Numbered from the stretch's first letter, positions 40,001 through 52,843 are shown. The stretch is 64,000 bases of DNA from Scatophagus argus (GCF_020382885.2 NC_058502.1:11001950-11065949), one strand, 5' to 3'. The notes: a model not told the origin generated them from the letters alone. Made by a program: numbers and translations.

Positions 40001-43000
40001 TCCTGAAGGTTGCACTGGTCTCTGTGTGGCCCCTGGGGTGGGGTGGGCTGCCCAGGCCTAGCCAACAGTATGTCTAGAGCAAAGGGAGATCTGGAGCTCT
40101 AAGCCTACTTTGTTTTTCTTGCCTTTCGAATGCATCTTCCTCAGAAGCCATGTTCTTGCTTAAGCCTCTGAAAGAGCTGCGGGCTAAGAGAAAAGGTACA
40201 CTTTTGTGTTTGTCTGTGTGCGTGTGCATTTCTCAACAGCTTTCTTTCGATGTGTTTATTTTTTATGAGAATAACTCTCAATGACAAAGATGAAAAGATG
40301 CATTCATCATTTGTTAGCTGGATCTTTTATCCTCTGCTTGTTTTGCTGTTGTTTGTTAAAGCGTGATTGTTGAGCTTTTTCTTCAGTTATTTTTCTGCTG
40401 CTCTAAATGGGTCAGTTGGAACAAGCACATAACCTTAGGTTGAATGACATTCTGTGTGGATTCTGACCAACCCAATCAGATCTTGTTGGCAATATCTGTG
40501 TGTGTTTGTTGGTGTATTTGTACAGCACCTCTTGAGAGGGACCATTTAACATCTTCAGGCACTGCAATGGAAAACATCAGGTTATACCATTTTGATGTGA
40601 TGCTTATCCTGTTAGTTGCAAGAACTCCATGCTTTTGTGGCTCATCTGACTGTGGATGTCTGTAGACATGCATGGCCACTGGCTGGGTCTTAATCACTCA
40701 ACCAAAAAGCAAATGATGAGTAACAAGGGAGGCAACAGAATCCACTGGTCTTTTTTCAAAAATCCCTGATTGTTTTCTCTACACACATAAACTAATACAC
40801 TTGCTCTGTGAGCTCTGTGGCCTTTGTGTTTATGTGGATAAATAATAGCTGAAGCTACATACCACCATGTGTGTCTGTGCTTTATTGTATCTTTATTTCC
40901 ATGTAAAATCCTATTGTACATGTTAACACTTCTTCTCTCCTCTCCTGCGGGTCCCTTAGGCCTTCAACCATCCAAGCTGGCAGACTGGGGTTCTTCAGGT
41001 CCCGAATCCAACACCAATGGCCATGGCCCGTCTTCAACACTGCCACGAATGACCTCTCACTCCAACTCTAACACAGAACAAGGTAAGAGACACACACCAA
41101 TGCACATGCATCACTTTCACAGGAACTGTCCTGCTCTCCCCTCCTGCAACTCTGAAGAAAGCAACTGTTCATAAACTTTCAGAGGAGCTTTTGTCCTTTT
41201 TATGAAAACGCTATGTCTGGACGTGAGATGAAACTGATCACTCCCTCTACATGTGGTCTGTAGATGAGACGGAACTGAAGAGGGACAGGAAGGTGCGTCC
41301 ATTTTCTATGTTTGAGCCAACGGAGACTCCTGCTACTTCCCTCCGCAAAAACCAGAGCAGCGATGACCTGGTCAGGGACGCTCAGGTGAGACTGAATGAA
41401 AGCTCACTCCTTGCATCCTGACAGGGGACAAAAATCCCTTTGGTTGGTTGGTTTATTACCAGCAAGAATACAGTACAGCATCTAATTTGCTATCTCTCTT
41501 CTCTCCAGGCTGCTCCAAAGGCTCCAGTTAAAGTGCCTCCTCCCGTCCCCACTAAACCAAAAGGCCCTAGTATTTTGCCCTATGGCAAACAAGGCCTCAA
41601 CACAGGCACCTTCCCTAAAGCCAAGCCCCACAGCCAGCAGCCCCAGGCTGCCCAGGGCCGCAGCCCTCTCCCACCCTCACAGAGCCAGACACTCCCCCTA
41701 CCTTCTAAGCAGGACACTCCACCTGCAGCTACTGTACGGCCCTTCACCCCCGAGCTGCCCTCCTCCAAAGACTCCAGCCTGAGTAAGCCCCAGACCTTAG
41801 CGGCCAGCTCCATTTACTCCATGTACACGCAGCAGCCTGGCTCAGGGAAGCCCTTCCAGCCTAGTGTACAGGGCGCTCTCAACAGGTCTCAGAACCGCAC
41901 CAATGGATTTGTCAGTGGTAAGAATATCTAGTCACAACTATTTAATTCAGTGCCTGTAAAGATGAATGTGGTCATTTTCCTTTGGGTTCCTGGATATGAG
42001 ACTCGATAGTAGTCTGCTGAGTCACTTTCGTTGTATGATTAATTAGTGATGAATCTGACTTTACATATGCTTTAGAACAAGCTACAGTTTCACTTTGCAT
42101 ATTAAAGAAACAGGGAAGGACACACTTTGACTTTGAATTAAAAATAAGGCTCTGAAGTAAGTATTAGTAGTAGTAGTAGTAGTATCCTTTTGAATGAAAT
42201 CTTAAGGCTAAGGATGGAGTAAAAACATAAGTTATATCAGATCGAAACATAAAACTAAGATGTAAACAAGTGTAAAGAAAAGTTGTAGTAGTGCAGTGTC
42301 ACTTGAGATATATTCACTATAAGGTGAGTCTGCCCCGCTGGTATTCCCTTCAGCGTGCTCAGCAAGAGAATATTCACACGCCACTAACCAGACTAGCAGC
42401 TAAGCCATCTGTTACATCTTCTCTTTACAAGCACAATCACCTGCTGCCTCTGACTGGAATTGTGGAAAAGAAATGGAAAAAATTTCTGTTTTGCTCCCAG
42501 CCTGTTCTGAGTATTTCCATGTAATCCATACTAGTTCTGTAAGATAAACAGAACCTTATTTTATAAATACATTTAAGAAACAAAAATAGATAATTATAAG
42601 GAAGGCCTTCCTCGATGATATATATGCAGTCTAAAGACATAGATGAAGCCCAATATAGTTTAGTTAGTGTGTATAATTAAGCCATCCTTTATGTAGTTAT
42701 TGAGACTGACCTCTTGTTTCATTGATACTTTGATTTCAGCATGAAAACATCTTTTGGCTTTAGTTCAATGATAAATTACCAGAAAATTATTTCAGGTCCA
42801 TCCATAATTGATATTTCCATCAGGTGAACATTCTAGACTAATGTACCCTTGAAGCAATAATTTATATTTAATTCAAAAATGTCTTCTAGCTGCAGGTTTA
42901 GAGACTCATGCAAACGGGTCTCTTTACAGACCTTAAAAAGCACAAATATCTTGTTTAACTGAGATAAAGCCCACAATTCTTTCTTTTTTCCATGATGCTC

Positions 43001-46000
43001 AGCTGACACAACTCTTCCAGACTGTTGCAGGTGTCAGGTTAAATTAAAACAATATTGTTGAAAGGTGCAGTAAAGTGGTTTCATTTTGCAGTTATCACAC
43101 TTTCACACTGCGTTTTTGTGATTCATAATTTGACTTAAAAAGTGAAATTGAGTCAAGAAAGTAGTTTGAAAGAGAATAAAGGGTCATTCATTAGGTTATT
43201 AATGGTATTGTCTCTGTAGAATTGCAGTCTTAACACTTGTTTCCTGTCTCTGTTTGTAGTGTACGGTAAACCAGTGATTCCCAGTGGAGGATCCCTACAT
43301 CCAGAGAATCCTTACCTGGACCGCCGCTCCCCTGCCCCAGAATCTGAGGTAGACCACAGTGGAGCCAACAACATGGGTCCCACCCCGTCTGAGGGCCCTC
43401 AACCAGAAACAGAGCGCATTCCCCGGCCCCTCAGCCCGACCAAGCTGCTTCCCTTCATTTCCAACCCATACAGGCATCAGAGTGATGGTGACCTGGAAGC
43501 CCTGAGAAAGAAGCTCTACAATGCCCCAAGGCCCCTAAAGAAACGCAGCTCCATCACCGAACCAGAGGGTCCTGCAGGTCCGAACATTCAAAAACTCCTT
43601 TACCAGAAGACCACTCTAGCAGCTATGGAGACCACTGTGACTACACCTACAACTCCGACCTATGCTGGTGAAGCAGAGAAGGCGGTGGAGGGATCTGTGG
43701 GGCCACATGGCCCAAGCCCTGTGAGTGGTACAGACAACCACTCGACAGAGACAGGACAGACTCTGGAGGGAGGACAGCTCCCATCTCATGTCCCAGGTGT
43801 TAATGTCCCCATTCCAGCCCCAGCTGAACAAACCAAACCACCTTCAGCCATCCCAGAGAGCGAGTGCATTATCCCCCCTCCTCCCCCATCCCACCCAGCT
43901 CCCAGACCAGATGATGCTCTTTTCCCACCACCACCCCCTGCCGGCTTGGAGGACACAATGCCCAACCTGCCCCCTCCACCTCCAGAAGGCTTCCTGGAAG
44001 AGTTTCCCCCTTACCCACCACCCCCATACCCCAGTGGAGCAGAGCAGGACAGCTTGGGAGAGGACACCTTTAACATGAAGGCACCTGAAGTCACTGGCCA
44101 GGTCACTCTGCCACCGGTATGAGTCACCATATTAAATCCCAATTCTTGTGGGGCTTTCAGTTATCTTGTTTTGTTTTTATGGGTGAGGGAAAGCGTCACT
44201 ACAATCCACAGCGTATATTTCCCTTGTTTGAATTTGTGCTACGTGCGTTTTCAAAGCTCCTCTCATGTTTATTTGTTAGTCCCACAGGAGCAGGTCATGA
44301 GTTGCATTTGGTGCACATTCTGCTTATTAATGACCTGCTGATTAAAAGCAGTGACCTGGTCTGTTATATAATTAGATAATCCCTGTCAAGCACTTCTATT
44401 GTTTCTGGAGAAAATGGGTCTTGTTCTGCTCACAGTAAGCGGATCCCCACCCCATTCTGCTTTGAAAATAAACACCAGTTTACATTCTTGTGTTGTCAAG
44501 CTCGAAGTGAAACCCTTTAAGTGGATTCTGTGGTGAGGCAGAAGGTTTTACCTCTAAAAGGGCAAACCATTGATACATAAGTGTTATGACCCATTTCCCC
44601 CCCCGGTTCCCTTGTTTTGTCACGTCGATTTAAGACCCATTTGATTGCATAATCATGGTTTTAGAGAAATGAATGTGTTTCTTGCAGCTTATGTTGGTAA
44701 ACTGGATTAGCTTTGCACTTAGAGTTTGAAACAAGTCCCTCCTGTGCTTTCAGTCCAGATTGAAAGCGACAGAGAATGGACGCTCCCATCTCAGCAGGAC
44801 AGACTTCACCATGAGACTCTGCAGATTTACAGCTAGATTTGCCTCCTTATTTACCTCCTCTGTGTTTTAGTTGTTGTTTTAAGATCATTTGTGTGACACA
44901 CCATCATGATTGTGTGTTTAGGGGAAGAGGACCAACTTGCGCAAGCCTGGCTCTGAGCGCATCGATCACAACATGAGAGTGAAGTTCAACCCACTGGCTC
45001 TGCTGTTGGACTCATCTCTGGAGGGAGAGTTTGACCTGGTCCAGAGAATCATCTATGAAGTAAGCACAAGAAACATTTTTTATGTAATCTAAAATTTGCT
45101 AAATATCTTTTTTTTGTGTGTGTGAAATAGCTACTGTTGCAACATAGCAGTTTAGATAAAAAATATATTACAGTAGTCATTATATTTCTTTCCTTGTAAT
45201 TTCTTAATCACAGGTAGAGGATCCCAGTCAGCCCAACGATGAAGGCATCACCGCTCTACACAATGCTGTCTGTGCTGGACATACAGAGATAGTCAAGTTT
45301 CTGGTTCAGTTTGGTGTCAATGTCAATGCTGCTGATAGTGATGGCTGGTAAGTTAGTCTTTTTTTTTTTGGAAAGTCATACTTTATAGCTGTCAGCGTTT
45401 CTCTTTGCACTTCTCATCTCCTTCTCCCCTTTCCTCTTTTCCTCTTCCTTTCCCTTTCTGTCCCACCCTCTAACATAGGACACCTCTTCATTGTGCTGCA
45501 TCCTGCAACAATGTGCAAGTGTGCAAGTTCCTGGTGGAGTCTGGCGCAGCAGTGTTTGCTATGACATACAGCGACATGCAGACGGCTGCTGATAAATGTG
45601 AAGAGATGGAGGAGGGCTATACCCAGTGCTCTCAGTTCCTCTATGGTCAGTGAAAGTTGTTTTATTCTCTTAGGTCTCTTAATGTGTGTGTGATATGTGT
45701 CGTGTGACAATGTTTCTGTCTAGACAAAAACTCCCCACTGGATCATCTTGTGCTAAATATTTTTCTTAAATTTGTTTACCCTCAGGTGTGCAAGAGAAAA
45801 TGGGCATCATGAACAGGGGTGTGGTCTATGGTCTGTGGGACTACAACAGTGAAAACCCTGATGAACTGTCTTTCCGCGAGGGAGACTGCATGACCATCAT
45901 TCGCAGAGAGGATGAGGATGAGATTGACTGGTGGTGGGCACGCATGGGTGACACTGAGGGGTACATTCCCCGAAACCTACTTGGGGTAAGCCATGAGTCA

Positions 46001-46238
46001 CAGAAACTTTTAAGGGGTATTTGGTTTAAGCAGAAGCATTTAAGATAAGACTTTATTGTCATCATAGTTACACAGCGATACTTGTTTGGTAGCTCTTAAC
46101 GACAAGCAGCAATGAAAAGGTAAAAAATGTAGAAATAGTTACAGGTGTGATACATTTATGCTCATTTCTTACATGTCTTCTTGTTGTCTTTAATAGCTCT
46201 ACCCCAGAATAAAGCCGAGACAGAGAACCCTGGCTTAA
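20386..46238 (+). CDS. tp53bp2: Apoptosis-stimulating of p53 protein 2 (ASPP2), p53- and PP1-binding scaffold
   Basis: Binds p53-family proteins, protein phosphatase 1 and YAP. Coding exons: 20386-20412, 29860-30007, 31087-31200, 32657-32727, 33430-33531, 34463-34637, 34823-35004, 35146-35310, 38437-38605, 40960-41082, 41264-41385, 41509-41917, 43260-44116, 44922-45059, 45214-45347, 45479-45645, 45786-45985, 46197-46238. All junctions are GT-AG and in frame; 1114 aa (human about 1128-1134). Domains: ubiquitin-like N-terminal fold ([14 protein letters not shown], about 9-95), Q/E/K-rich coiled coil (about 120-330), proline-rich region (about 465-888) with a PPPPY WW-ligand near its end, PP1-docking RVKF (907-910), ankyrin repeats (about 930-1045) and a C-terminal SH3 domain ([15 protein letters not shown]). 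It ends [13 protein letters not shown]. The coiled-coil and N-terminal wording is closer to ASPP2 than ASPP1. Start 20386 (MRYEAKMMP) parallels the mammalian long form as I recall it; 20404 (MMP) is the alternative. Teleosts may have two co-orthologues and I cannot tell which this is. Confidence 0.97.
20558..20681 (+). repeat. Copy A of a duplicated intronic block
   Basis: About 120 bases that recur at 23509-23630 in the same orientation with only scattered substitutions. Both contain GGTTTGGTGCTTTATGTCTG and GATGGGAGCATGTGGTTATA. Confidence 0.85.
20946..20998 (+). repeat. (CAT)n microsatellite
   Basis: About seventeen CAT/CGT units in tp53bp2 intron 1. It creates a false poly-His frame on one strand and a poly-Met frame on the other. 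Confidence 0.95.
22061..22115 (+). repeat. Compound (TG)n(TA)n(TG)n microsatellite
   Basis: A short TG run is followed by about eleven TA units and then about ten TG units, in tp53bp2 intron 1. Such alternating tracts are often length-polymorphic. Confidence 0.95.
23509..23630 (+). repeat. Copy B of a duplicated intronic block
   Basis: Second copy of the block at 20558-20681, about 2.95 kb downstream in the same intron and orientation. By eye the identity is near 90%. Similarity fades after TTATAAGTTA. Confidence 0.85.
37149..37196 (+). CDS. tp53bp2: Candidate 48-nt cassette exon of tp53bp2
   Basis: A T-rich tract ending in TTTTTTCAAG precedes 48 open bases, which are followed by the donor CAG|GTAACT. 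It is phase 0 on both sides and fits between exons 35146-35310 and 38437-38605. It would insert [16 protein letters not shown] after KENLP, just past the coiled coil. Omitting it also keeps the frame, so it is left out of the main model. Confidence 0.5.
38922..38975 (+). CDS. tp53bp2: Candidate 54-nt cassette exon of tp53bp2
   Basis: The acceptor CTGTCCTGCCCCCAG and donor GAAG|GTAGCC bound 54 bases. Entering with one base carried from exon 38437-38605, they read [18 protein letters not shown] and leave one base over, matching exon 40960-41082. Inclusion or skipping both keep the frame. It lies in the low-complexity region after the coiled coil. Confidence 0.45.
40145..40195 (+). CDS. tp53bp2: Candidate 51-nt cassette exon of tp53bp2
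   Basis: The acceptor GCATCTTCCTCAG follows a pyrimidine-rich tract, and the donor is AAAAG|GTACAC. It is phase 1 on both sides and would add the basic peptide [17 protein letters not shown] before the LQPSK exon. It joins in frame with or without the 38922-38975 candidate. The Lys/Arg cluster might act as a nuclear-localisation-like patch, which is inference. Confidence 0.45.
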
Positions 46239-47390
46239 AACACAAAGATCTCTGCACATTCCAGTCTGCCAGATCTCTCCAAAACTCACACATCCACACA
46301 GGCTTTAACAGACTGGAGAGGAGAAGGACACTGCTGAAATGAAGAGACAAAGACAGACCAAACAATATGAAGGATCAACTATGAACTCGTTCTGGCACTT
46401 TTTCTGTATCTACAACAGAATCACCTATTTCCAGGCCACACTGTGTTTCTAAGACACTATTGGCATTGTTTTTCATTTATTCATTTTTCTGCTGTTTTTG
46501 TTGTTTTTCTAATTAGTGTCTAAAACTATTTCTGAAGTGACAGAAACTCAAATGTTGGGACATAAATGGAGCAAAGCAGTATTTGTATTGCTAGAAAGTG
46601 ATTTTTACACTTTTGAGTAGTCTTTTAAAACTTATTTTCTGGGCTACTGGTTATTTTCTAACACACTTGCAGCTCTGCATTGCATGAGGTGAATGAGTGG
46701 ATGATGATGATGCCTTTGACATGCTCTATGACATGACAATCTTTGGGGAGCACTCTTTGTCTACCGTGTTGAGTGACTGAGCCTCTGTGTAACTGCACTG
46801 GAAGTGTGAAGTTTCAGTTGTAAGCACCACTGTTCTGGCTAAACAAATAGGAAATGTTTGGGAGGGGGACTGGTGATGAGGCTGATCTGTTGCTGATCAT
46901 TCTGTGGTTTATGATACCCAGAAAGACAGTCTGCTTTCTTGCATTGGCATGTGGTTAAGATGCCATAGACAGTGTGTGTATACTTATATTTCTGTCACAA
47001 ACGCTAGTGAATGTTGCTCTAGGAACGAAATTGTTACGAAAATGGACTTTAACACTCCTAAGAGGCCCTTTGATAAAGAAGATGTCATGCAGTATGAATT
47101 TGAATATTTTATTACAGCCATTCCAGGACAGTAAAGTAGTGTATGAAGCCAAGAAGAAAGCTTTTTTTTTTGTAGTAATCAGTGAGATGACACACCATAT
47201 TGTAAAGTCAGGCAGTTTCTAAGTCGAATCAAAATATCTGAATTCCCAAGACTCAACTCATCACATATCTGTCAGTGCAGATTATATTTATTTTTGTTAC
47301 TCTTGTCTTTAGCCCTTTTGTCAGAAACATAACCACAAATGTACTGTAGTATTTCAAACATTTACAATAAAATACTTTGTACTCAGTTTG
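46239..47390 (+). other. tp53bp2: 3' UTR of tp53bp2 with poly(A) signal
   Basis: Follows the stop codon directly. A canonical AATAAA at 47366-47371 gives a 3' UTR of about 1.15 kb. Cleavage is expected near 47385-47395. No coding exon is seen within it. Confidence 0.8.
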
Positions 47391-47878
47391 CGTAGTCTTC
47401 TTTTTACTGACCCCTAACTACTGAGTTTTATCCATTTTTCTCATTATTGTGATAAAATTTAGTTTCATTCGTTATCCTTTTGGAGATTCTCTATCTGTGA
47501 CTAATATAAAGACCCAAACATTATATTCAGAGACAAACATTCCACAACACCAACAATTAATAATGTGACTGACACACCTCACAAAAGGCTTCGTTTAATG
47601 TTACCTGTACACACAAGACTGATTTTGAATTCAATCTAGTAAATGCGTGTCTCTGTGTGTATTGTTTTCATACCTGACATTTGCTGCCCTCTGCTGGACA
47701 GAAGGTGACATTCACCTACAAGGGAATTAAAATGTAGAAGAGGGACTGATAAAGTATGCTTGCATCAAAGCTGATTCATGCAGGCCTGGCAGTCGATGCT
47801 GACCATCTTTTGTAGTAGGTTAGGCTGATCTTAATGTTTGCAGCCATTAGCTGATGGCTTGTATTAGTCCTTAGTGTT

Positions 47879-48785
47879 TCATTTGCGAAAGAGCACTTTC
47901 TTAACAAGCAGACAAAAAGGATGCTGTTGACCGAAAGGGACACACATATTCACTGGACAAAGAGGGAGAACATACACGGTTTAGAGAATTTGAACCACTG
48001 TTTGAGTTATGACTGAGGCGAAATCAACTTGATAAATGATCTTCTGTTTGTGCTGTTAAATTGATGTATAACATAAATGACCTTCCACTCACTGAGTCGG
48101 GTGACAGGTTCAGCTGCCTGCTTGTCAGCTCTGAAGAAGGAGAAGAAAAAAAGAAATGACTCTTTAGTCAAAACCATTTGCCTAAGTGTGTGTCACTTGC
48201 TGCGTTCAGCATTAGGACAAATATGAGACAGGTGTGAACGCAGGTGTTCACGCAGGTGTTGCATGTTACATTAGTTATGCTTCTGTAAAGTTTGCACAAA
48301 CTAATGTTAATACCACTGGAGATGGTTTTCTGTCCTTGATGAACAAGAAGGTAAGATATTAAGGAAGAGGGTTTCCATTTGTACCTTATTTCACTGCTTC
48401 AAGATTAGGTAATGATGACAGGATATTCTGAATTATAATTCATTACTGTTTAATCACTTAGGTTAAAATGAGAACAAACAGCATGAGCCAAGCAGATTGT
48501 GCCAAACAAATCAATAATTTAAAATGTAAACAACATCAACATGAATTATAGGTGAAAGATGACAATCCCAAAAGCAAATAACAGTAACAGTAGCTGATGT
48601 TTGTTACCTTGTTCTGCCTATGGGTTTATCTGTTGCTGTCATGGAGATAATTTGGGCAGCTCCATTTTTTTTCTGCAGGGTGAACAAATTACAAGACTGA
48701 AGTGATTGCTGGTGACCATCTGTGTTCAGAACAGGATCCTCTGTGATGCTATACACTCCCTGGGTTAGGGATTGAGCTGGTGCTG
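47879..48785 (-). CDS. Unrecognised multi-exon gene, C-terminal part (putative)
   Basis: I do not recognise the product. Three open segments on the minus strand join in frame through GT-AG introns. Exon 48785-48608 has acceptor TTTATGGACAG and donor AAG|GTAACA. Exon 48130-48093 has acceptor TCTCCTTCTTCAG and donor CTCA|GTGAGT. Exon 47952-47879 has acceptor CTCTTTGTCCAG and stop TGA. Phases match: the first enters with one carried base and leaves two over, the second leaves one over, and the third closes on a stop. The roughly 96-residue read includes GVYSITEDPVLNTDGHQ, then IGRTRADKQAAEPVTRL, and ends CLLVKKVLFRK. A further open segment at 49464-49389 (contains KEFRRTYGGWSITGG) ends in a phase-compatible donor GAG|GTTACC, but its acceptor is unclear. 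No first exon was found; a head-to-head start near the sema4g promoter is possible. Confidence 0.4.
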
Positions 48786-49464
48786 CTGTCCATAAAAGAT
48801 GAAGTAATAAAGTATTTCTTCACACAAGCATATACAGTAGTACAGTAATACAAGCAAATGATAAAAGAAGATGAAATGCTGCTTCAGCAAGACTCTAAGA
48901 GACTGCAGCAGCCCTGTGAGGCTGTGGGCACAGCAAAACTTTGAGCTTAATGGTGACTATAGCATGCAAACATGCTCACAATAACATTACGTCTGCGTGT
49001 ATAGCAGGTACAAAGTGTACTGGGCTCCCCATTTTAGTTTACCTTGTTAGGGGCCAGGAGTGTCTGTATAAAATTAGTATAGAAGATAGTTTTGATATAT
49101 TTCACTGTGGGTCAGTGGACAAATAGGCTGGCATTTATAGCATTTCCATACAACATTTACCATTTTCACATCTTCAGAGAACCTTTATTTAGATCTAGAG
49201 ACCAGTTGTATAAAAATAAATAAACATTTTATGACTGGAATCTCAGCTGACTTCAAGCAAATTGCTACTGTATGCTGTGTTTTGTTTGTGCAGCAGGCCT
49301 CTGTATCAATATCTGCATATGTACAGCATGTCCACATTTGAGCTAACCACACCACCACTTCTTCAGGTACCACTGTTGCCATGGTAACCTCCACCGGTGA
49401 TGCTCCACCCTCCATAAGTTCGCCTGAACTCCTTCTGTTGTGTCCCTTTGTGAGTTTTACGGGG

Positions 49465-51079
49465 TTAAGGCAGCTGAGTGTTAAAGACACAGCCCCTGCA
49501 CTGCACAAATCCCCTGCTGAATAAGTAGTTCAGATAAAAGACTTAATTCAACATTAATGCTGCCCAGTGAACATGACTAACTGCATTTATAATTGATACA
49601 TACATTCATAATGGATTAAAAGTTCTGTATAAATGAGAGAAGAAAGTCACATGTGAAATAACAGATAGCTGCTGTTTTCCCCTTCATAATCAGAGCTTTT
49701 ATTGATCTCTGCAGCACACGAGCATGAACCCTTTGTTTTTTTTATGAGCAGTGTGAAGATCTGCAGGGTGTATACACACAGATCTGATCTTTGTTGTTAC
49801 TGTTGCCCCATGCAAGATAATGACTCCTGTCCCATGTACTGTATATCCCTCTGGGGTGTGTTATTTCATTGGGTTTGTGTATCTCTGGGGAAAGTGATGG
49901 AACCAGCTTTCCTCCCAGGCACTTTCATTAAGTATTGAACTCCTGTGTACGTAACATTCACATTTACTGGGATATGAGATCTGCTGCACTATGAATCACC
50001 CAATCTAGAAATATAACATTTTAATCTATGGATCTGGAGGAGAGGGAAAGGAAGGCAAGGAAACAGGTTAGGAGCAGCAGGTGGAATTATGTCTGCATGC
50101 CTGAACATGAGTAATGTGAGCCTTCAAGGAGAGACGGAAAAAAAAAGCTTAAGCAAAAACAACAATGATCAGTGACCGACTGTCTTCTGTAAACCTGCAG
50201 TAAGTCAGTCAAATGATACTGACCTACTTAAGTTATGGACACAGTGCTTTCAGACTGTAGGCAGCACTTCTAATAGAGAGCTTATCACTAGAACAAGACT
50301 GACATAATCATCAGCTGTTAAAGGACCAGATATTTCCCTCAGAAGTTGTTAAATTCCAAAAAACTGAGCTGAAAGAGAAGATCTGGATGACAACTTCAAA
50401 TAAATGCTTATTTTGTTTGCCATTTTAGCTGAGTAGTTTATAATATCAGTGTTTTGTGCTAATTTGTGCTAACTACTGCCCCCAAGTCGCAATAAATAAA
50501 TACTTGATGCACTTAAGGGACTTAAAAGCCACAGTCATTGATAGGATTTACAAAGCACAATCGAACACAAATGAAATGCTGGAGTCTCAGATGTTTACTT
50601 GATCTATTTTTTTTTTCTTTCTTTTGTCAGGAGGAGTCAAAGCAACTCTGGTTTCAGCCAGCAGTAAGAGAAGCTAAATAAATACAAGCAGTAGATACAG
50701 AGGAAGTGTATGGGACTCAGAAATACTGTTAAAGGACGATGTTCAGCAATACTGTTAAAATCGCCAAATTAAATCTATTTGGATGTAGTTCTCACTCTTG
50801 CCGCTAGGTGTCGGCGTGGTGCCACCGTGCGGCACTGATCGGCGCAGGTTGCATTCGTGCACCTTTCTCACTTTGCTTCATTGCTGAAACCGTCTCACGC
50901 GCTGGCAGGAGCGCGTCAGAAATGATTAGATGAACCAGGGACGCTAACTAATTCTCCAACTGGTGAAAACTGAATCGTACTAACTGATTCAGAGGTTGGT
51001 TAGGGGGAAATAAACACGAGGAAGTGAGCGTCGTGGAAGGGCACGCCACCTGTGACGGCAGTGGAGAGTGGAGAGGAGT
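49465..51079. other. Intergenic region and upstream flank of sema4g
   Basis: No coding exon is supported. From about 50.8 kb the sequence becomes CpG-richer, consistent with a promoter upstream of the first sema4g exon, possibly shared with the putative minus-strand gene. Confidence 0.45.
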
Positions 51080-51203
51080 CTCAAGTCGGTCCCATTGTTA
51101 GTAGACTGTCAGTCAGCGTTGAGTGTGTACAGGCGTGTAAAGTCCAACTGGATTACAGTGAGCTCTCGTTTCCGGATCTTCGAGGAATTTGTGCGTGATT
51201 CAG
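51080..51203 (+). other. sema4g: Non-coding first exon of sema4g (5' end approximate)
   Basis: CpG-containing sequence ending in a strong donor GATTCAG|GTAAGAG after 51203. The next exon in this model starts at 55749 (acceptor TTTTTACTTTTCCAG). The transcription start is inferred from composition only. Confidence 0.5.
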
Positions 51204-52554
51204 GTAAGAGACACGAAATGTTACGCGACCGCTGTTGAGATATAACCTACAGAAAAATAGTAGCCTAGTGAGTTTATCTTGATATTTTTGAATTGTGCTG
51301 CCTCTGCAGTGTTTCTACAATGGCCACACGGTGATAGTTTTGAAGTAGTAGAATTATTTTTAATCTCCATTTTAATACCACTGTGACAATTACGCGATTT
51401 CCTTGTACAAACAACAGTTTTTATATATCAGAACATCCTTTTAATAATATTTTACACCTCGCTGTGGGATATTAGCGCCTCTTCAGTGGCTCATTTCAGA
51501 CAGGTGTAATATATCACCGTTTGATCCGAGAACTGACATTATGAATGTGTGTAAAATCGCTTAATTGCTGTATTGCAACACCCAGTGACCCATTATGTGC
51601 CTTCCCGCTTCATTTTACTGCATTACTGCGTTACAACTCATCTGGTTGAGCACCTCAAAATCCGTCAGGTTTCAAAGGGGACGTGAACGAACTGGGAAAC
51701 ATGCAAAGTGAAGCTGCGCCCTGTGATTCATGTGGAAAACATATGCCAGCTGATCAGCTCTGATTAGAGTCAATCAGCTGTAAACACACATGGATGCCGT
51801 TTAAGGTGCTTGAGAAGCATGATTGATGTGTTTACGGGTAATCAGCCATCTCCTGTCCAGGCTGATGGTCTTTGTGACTGTGATCTAATCATTAGCCCGA
51901 AGAGAAACCCAATGAACCCACTTATCTACCTTGTGTCGTCTGTAATTATTCACGAAGTAGTTGTATGGTTTGTGGAAGGAAACGCAGTACGAGATGCAAA
52001 GATGTGGTCATTTAACACACTGCATGTGATGATGATGATGATGATGATGATTCATGTTTTCTTCCTACTGTTTTTATTATTCCACCCAGTCCGCTTTTCA
52101 AAAGGCAGGTTAACCTTTTTCAGATGTTGGATTGTCCATTTATAATCACACTTTCAGAATGGCCTTTCTGTTTTCAGTTACTCTTTATGCTGCAGTCCAG
52201 TTATGATAAATCTTTACAAGAACAGGATGTTTGGAGTAAAGTCAGTATGCTCAGTGTAGCATTGGTTCTGTCTGGATTTTTTTTCGTTTACTGGCTACAT
52301 CTACACCGCAAACACACACTATGTTCATGCAGAATGAAAGTTTTTGCACTCTGTTAATGTAGTTGGGTCTGTTTTCTGCTATTTCCACCTACTTTATGCA
52401 AACACCATCTAATGCCCTCTGTTAGTCTTCTCTGTAGACTGTCAGGCTGTGAATTTTGGACCTTAGACTCTAAACCGCGTTTGGACTGAATCCAGAGAAA
52501 ACCTGCTGCAGAGTGGAAAGATTCTCACAAAACAACACAAAAAGCTGGGTGGTT

Positions 52555-52586
52555 GTCAGTGCATTACATTTCAGTAATGCACTGAC
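52555..52586. repeat. Perfect 13-bp hairpin in sema4g intron 1
   Basis: GTCAGTGCATTAC (52555-52567) and its exact reverse complement (52574-52586) are separated by a 6-base loop ATTTCA. It sits just before a C-rich tract. Function unknown. Confidence 0.85.
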
Positions 52587-52843
52587 CATACACAGTCGCC
52601 CCCCCCCCCACCCCGCGCCATTCTGCTGTATTGTCAGAATAACTCCAGTGTGAACGTTTAAAGATCTCAGTGTCTCATTCACAAAGGGACAGTACAGAGT
52701 ATAAAGCCACAGAACAAACAGAGTTCAGTTTAGTTGGCTTCCTTTTGACTGTCTGTGGAACAACAGTGTTTTAAAGCAGTGTGTCTCCCAGCTGAAGCAC
52801 AGCTCAATGGCTTTGACTGTAATCTTTTTCTACCATTTGTCAT

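Noticed and set aside
50635..50667. Plus-strand segment behind a strong polypyrimidine tract and AG, with GTAAGA after it
   Set aside because: 33 nt upstream of the proposed sema4g first exon, with no upstream exon to pair with; probably chance.
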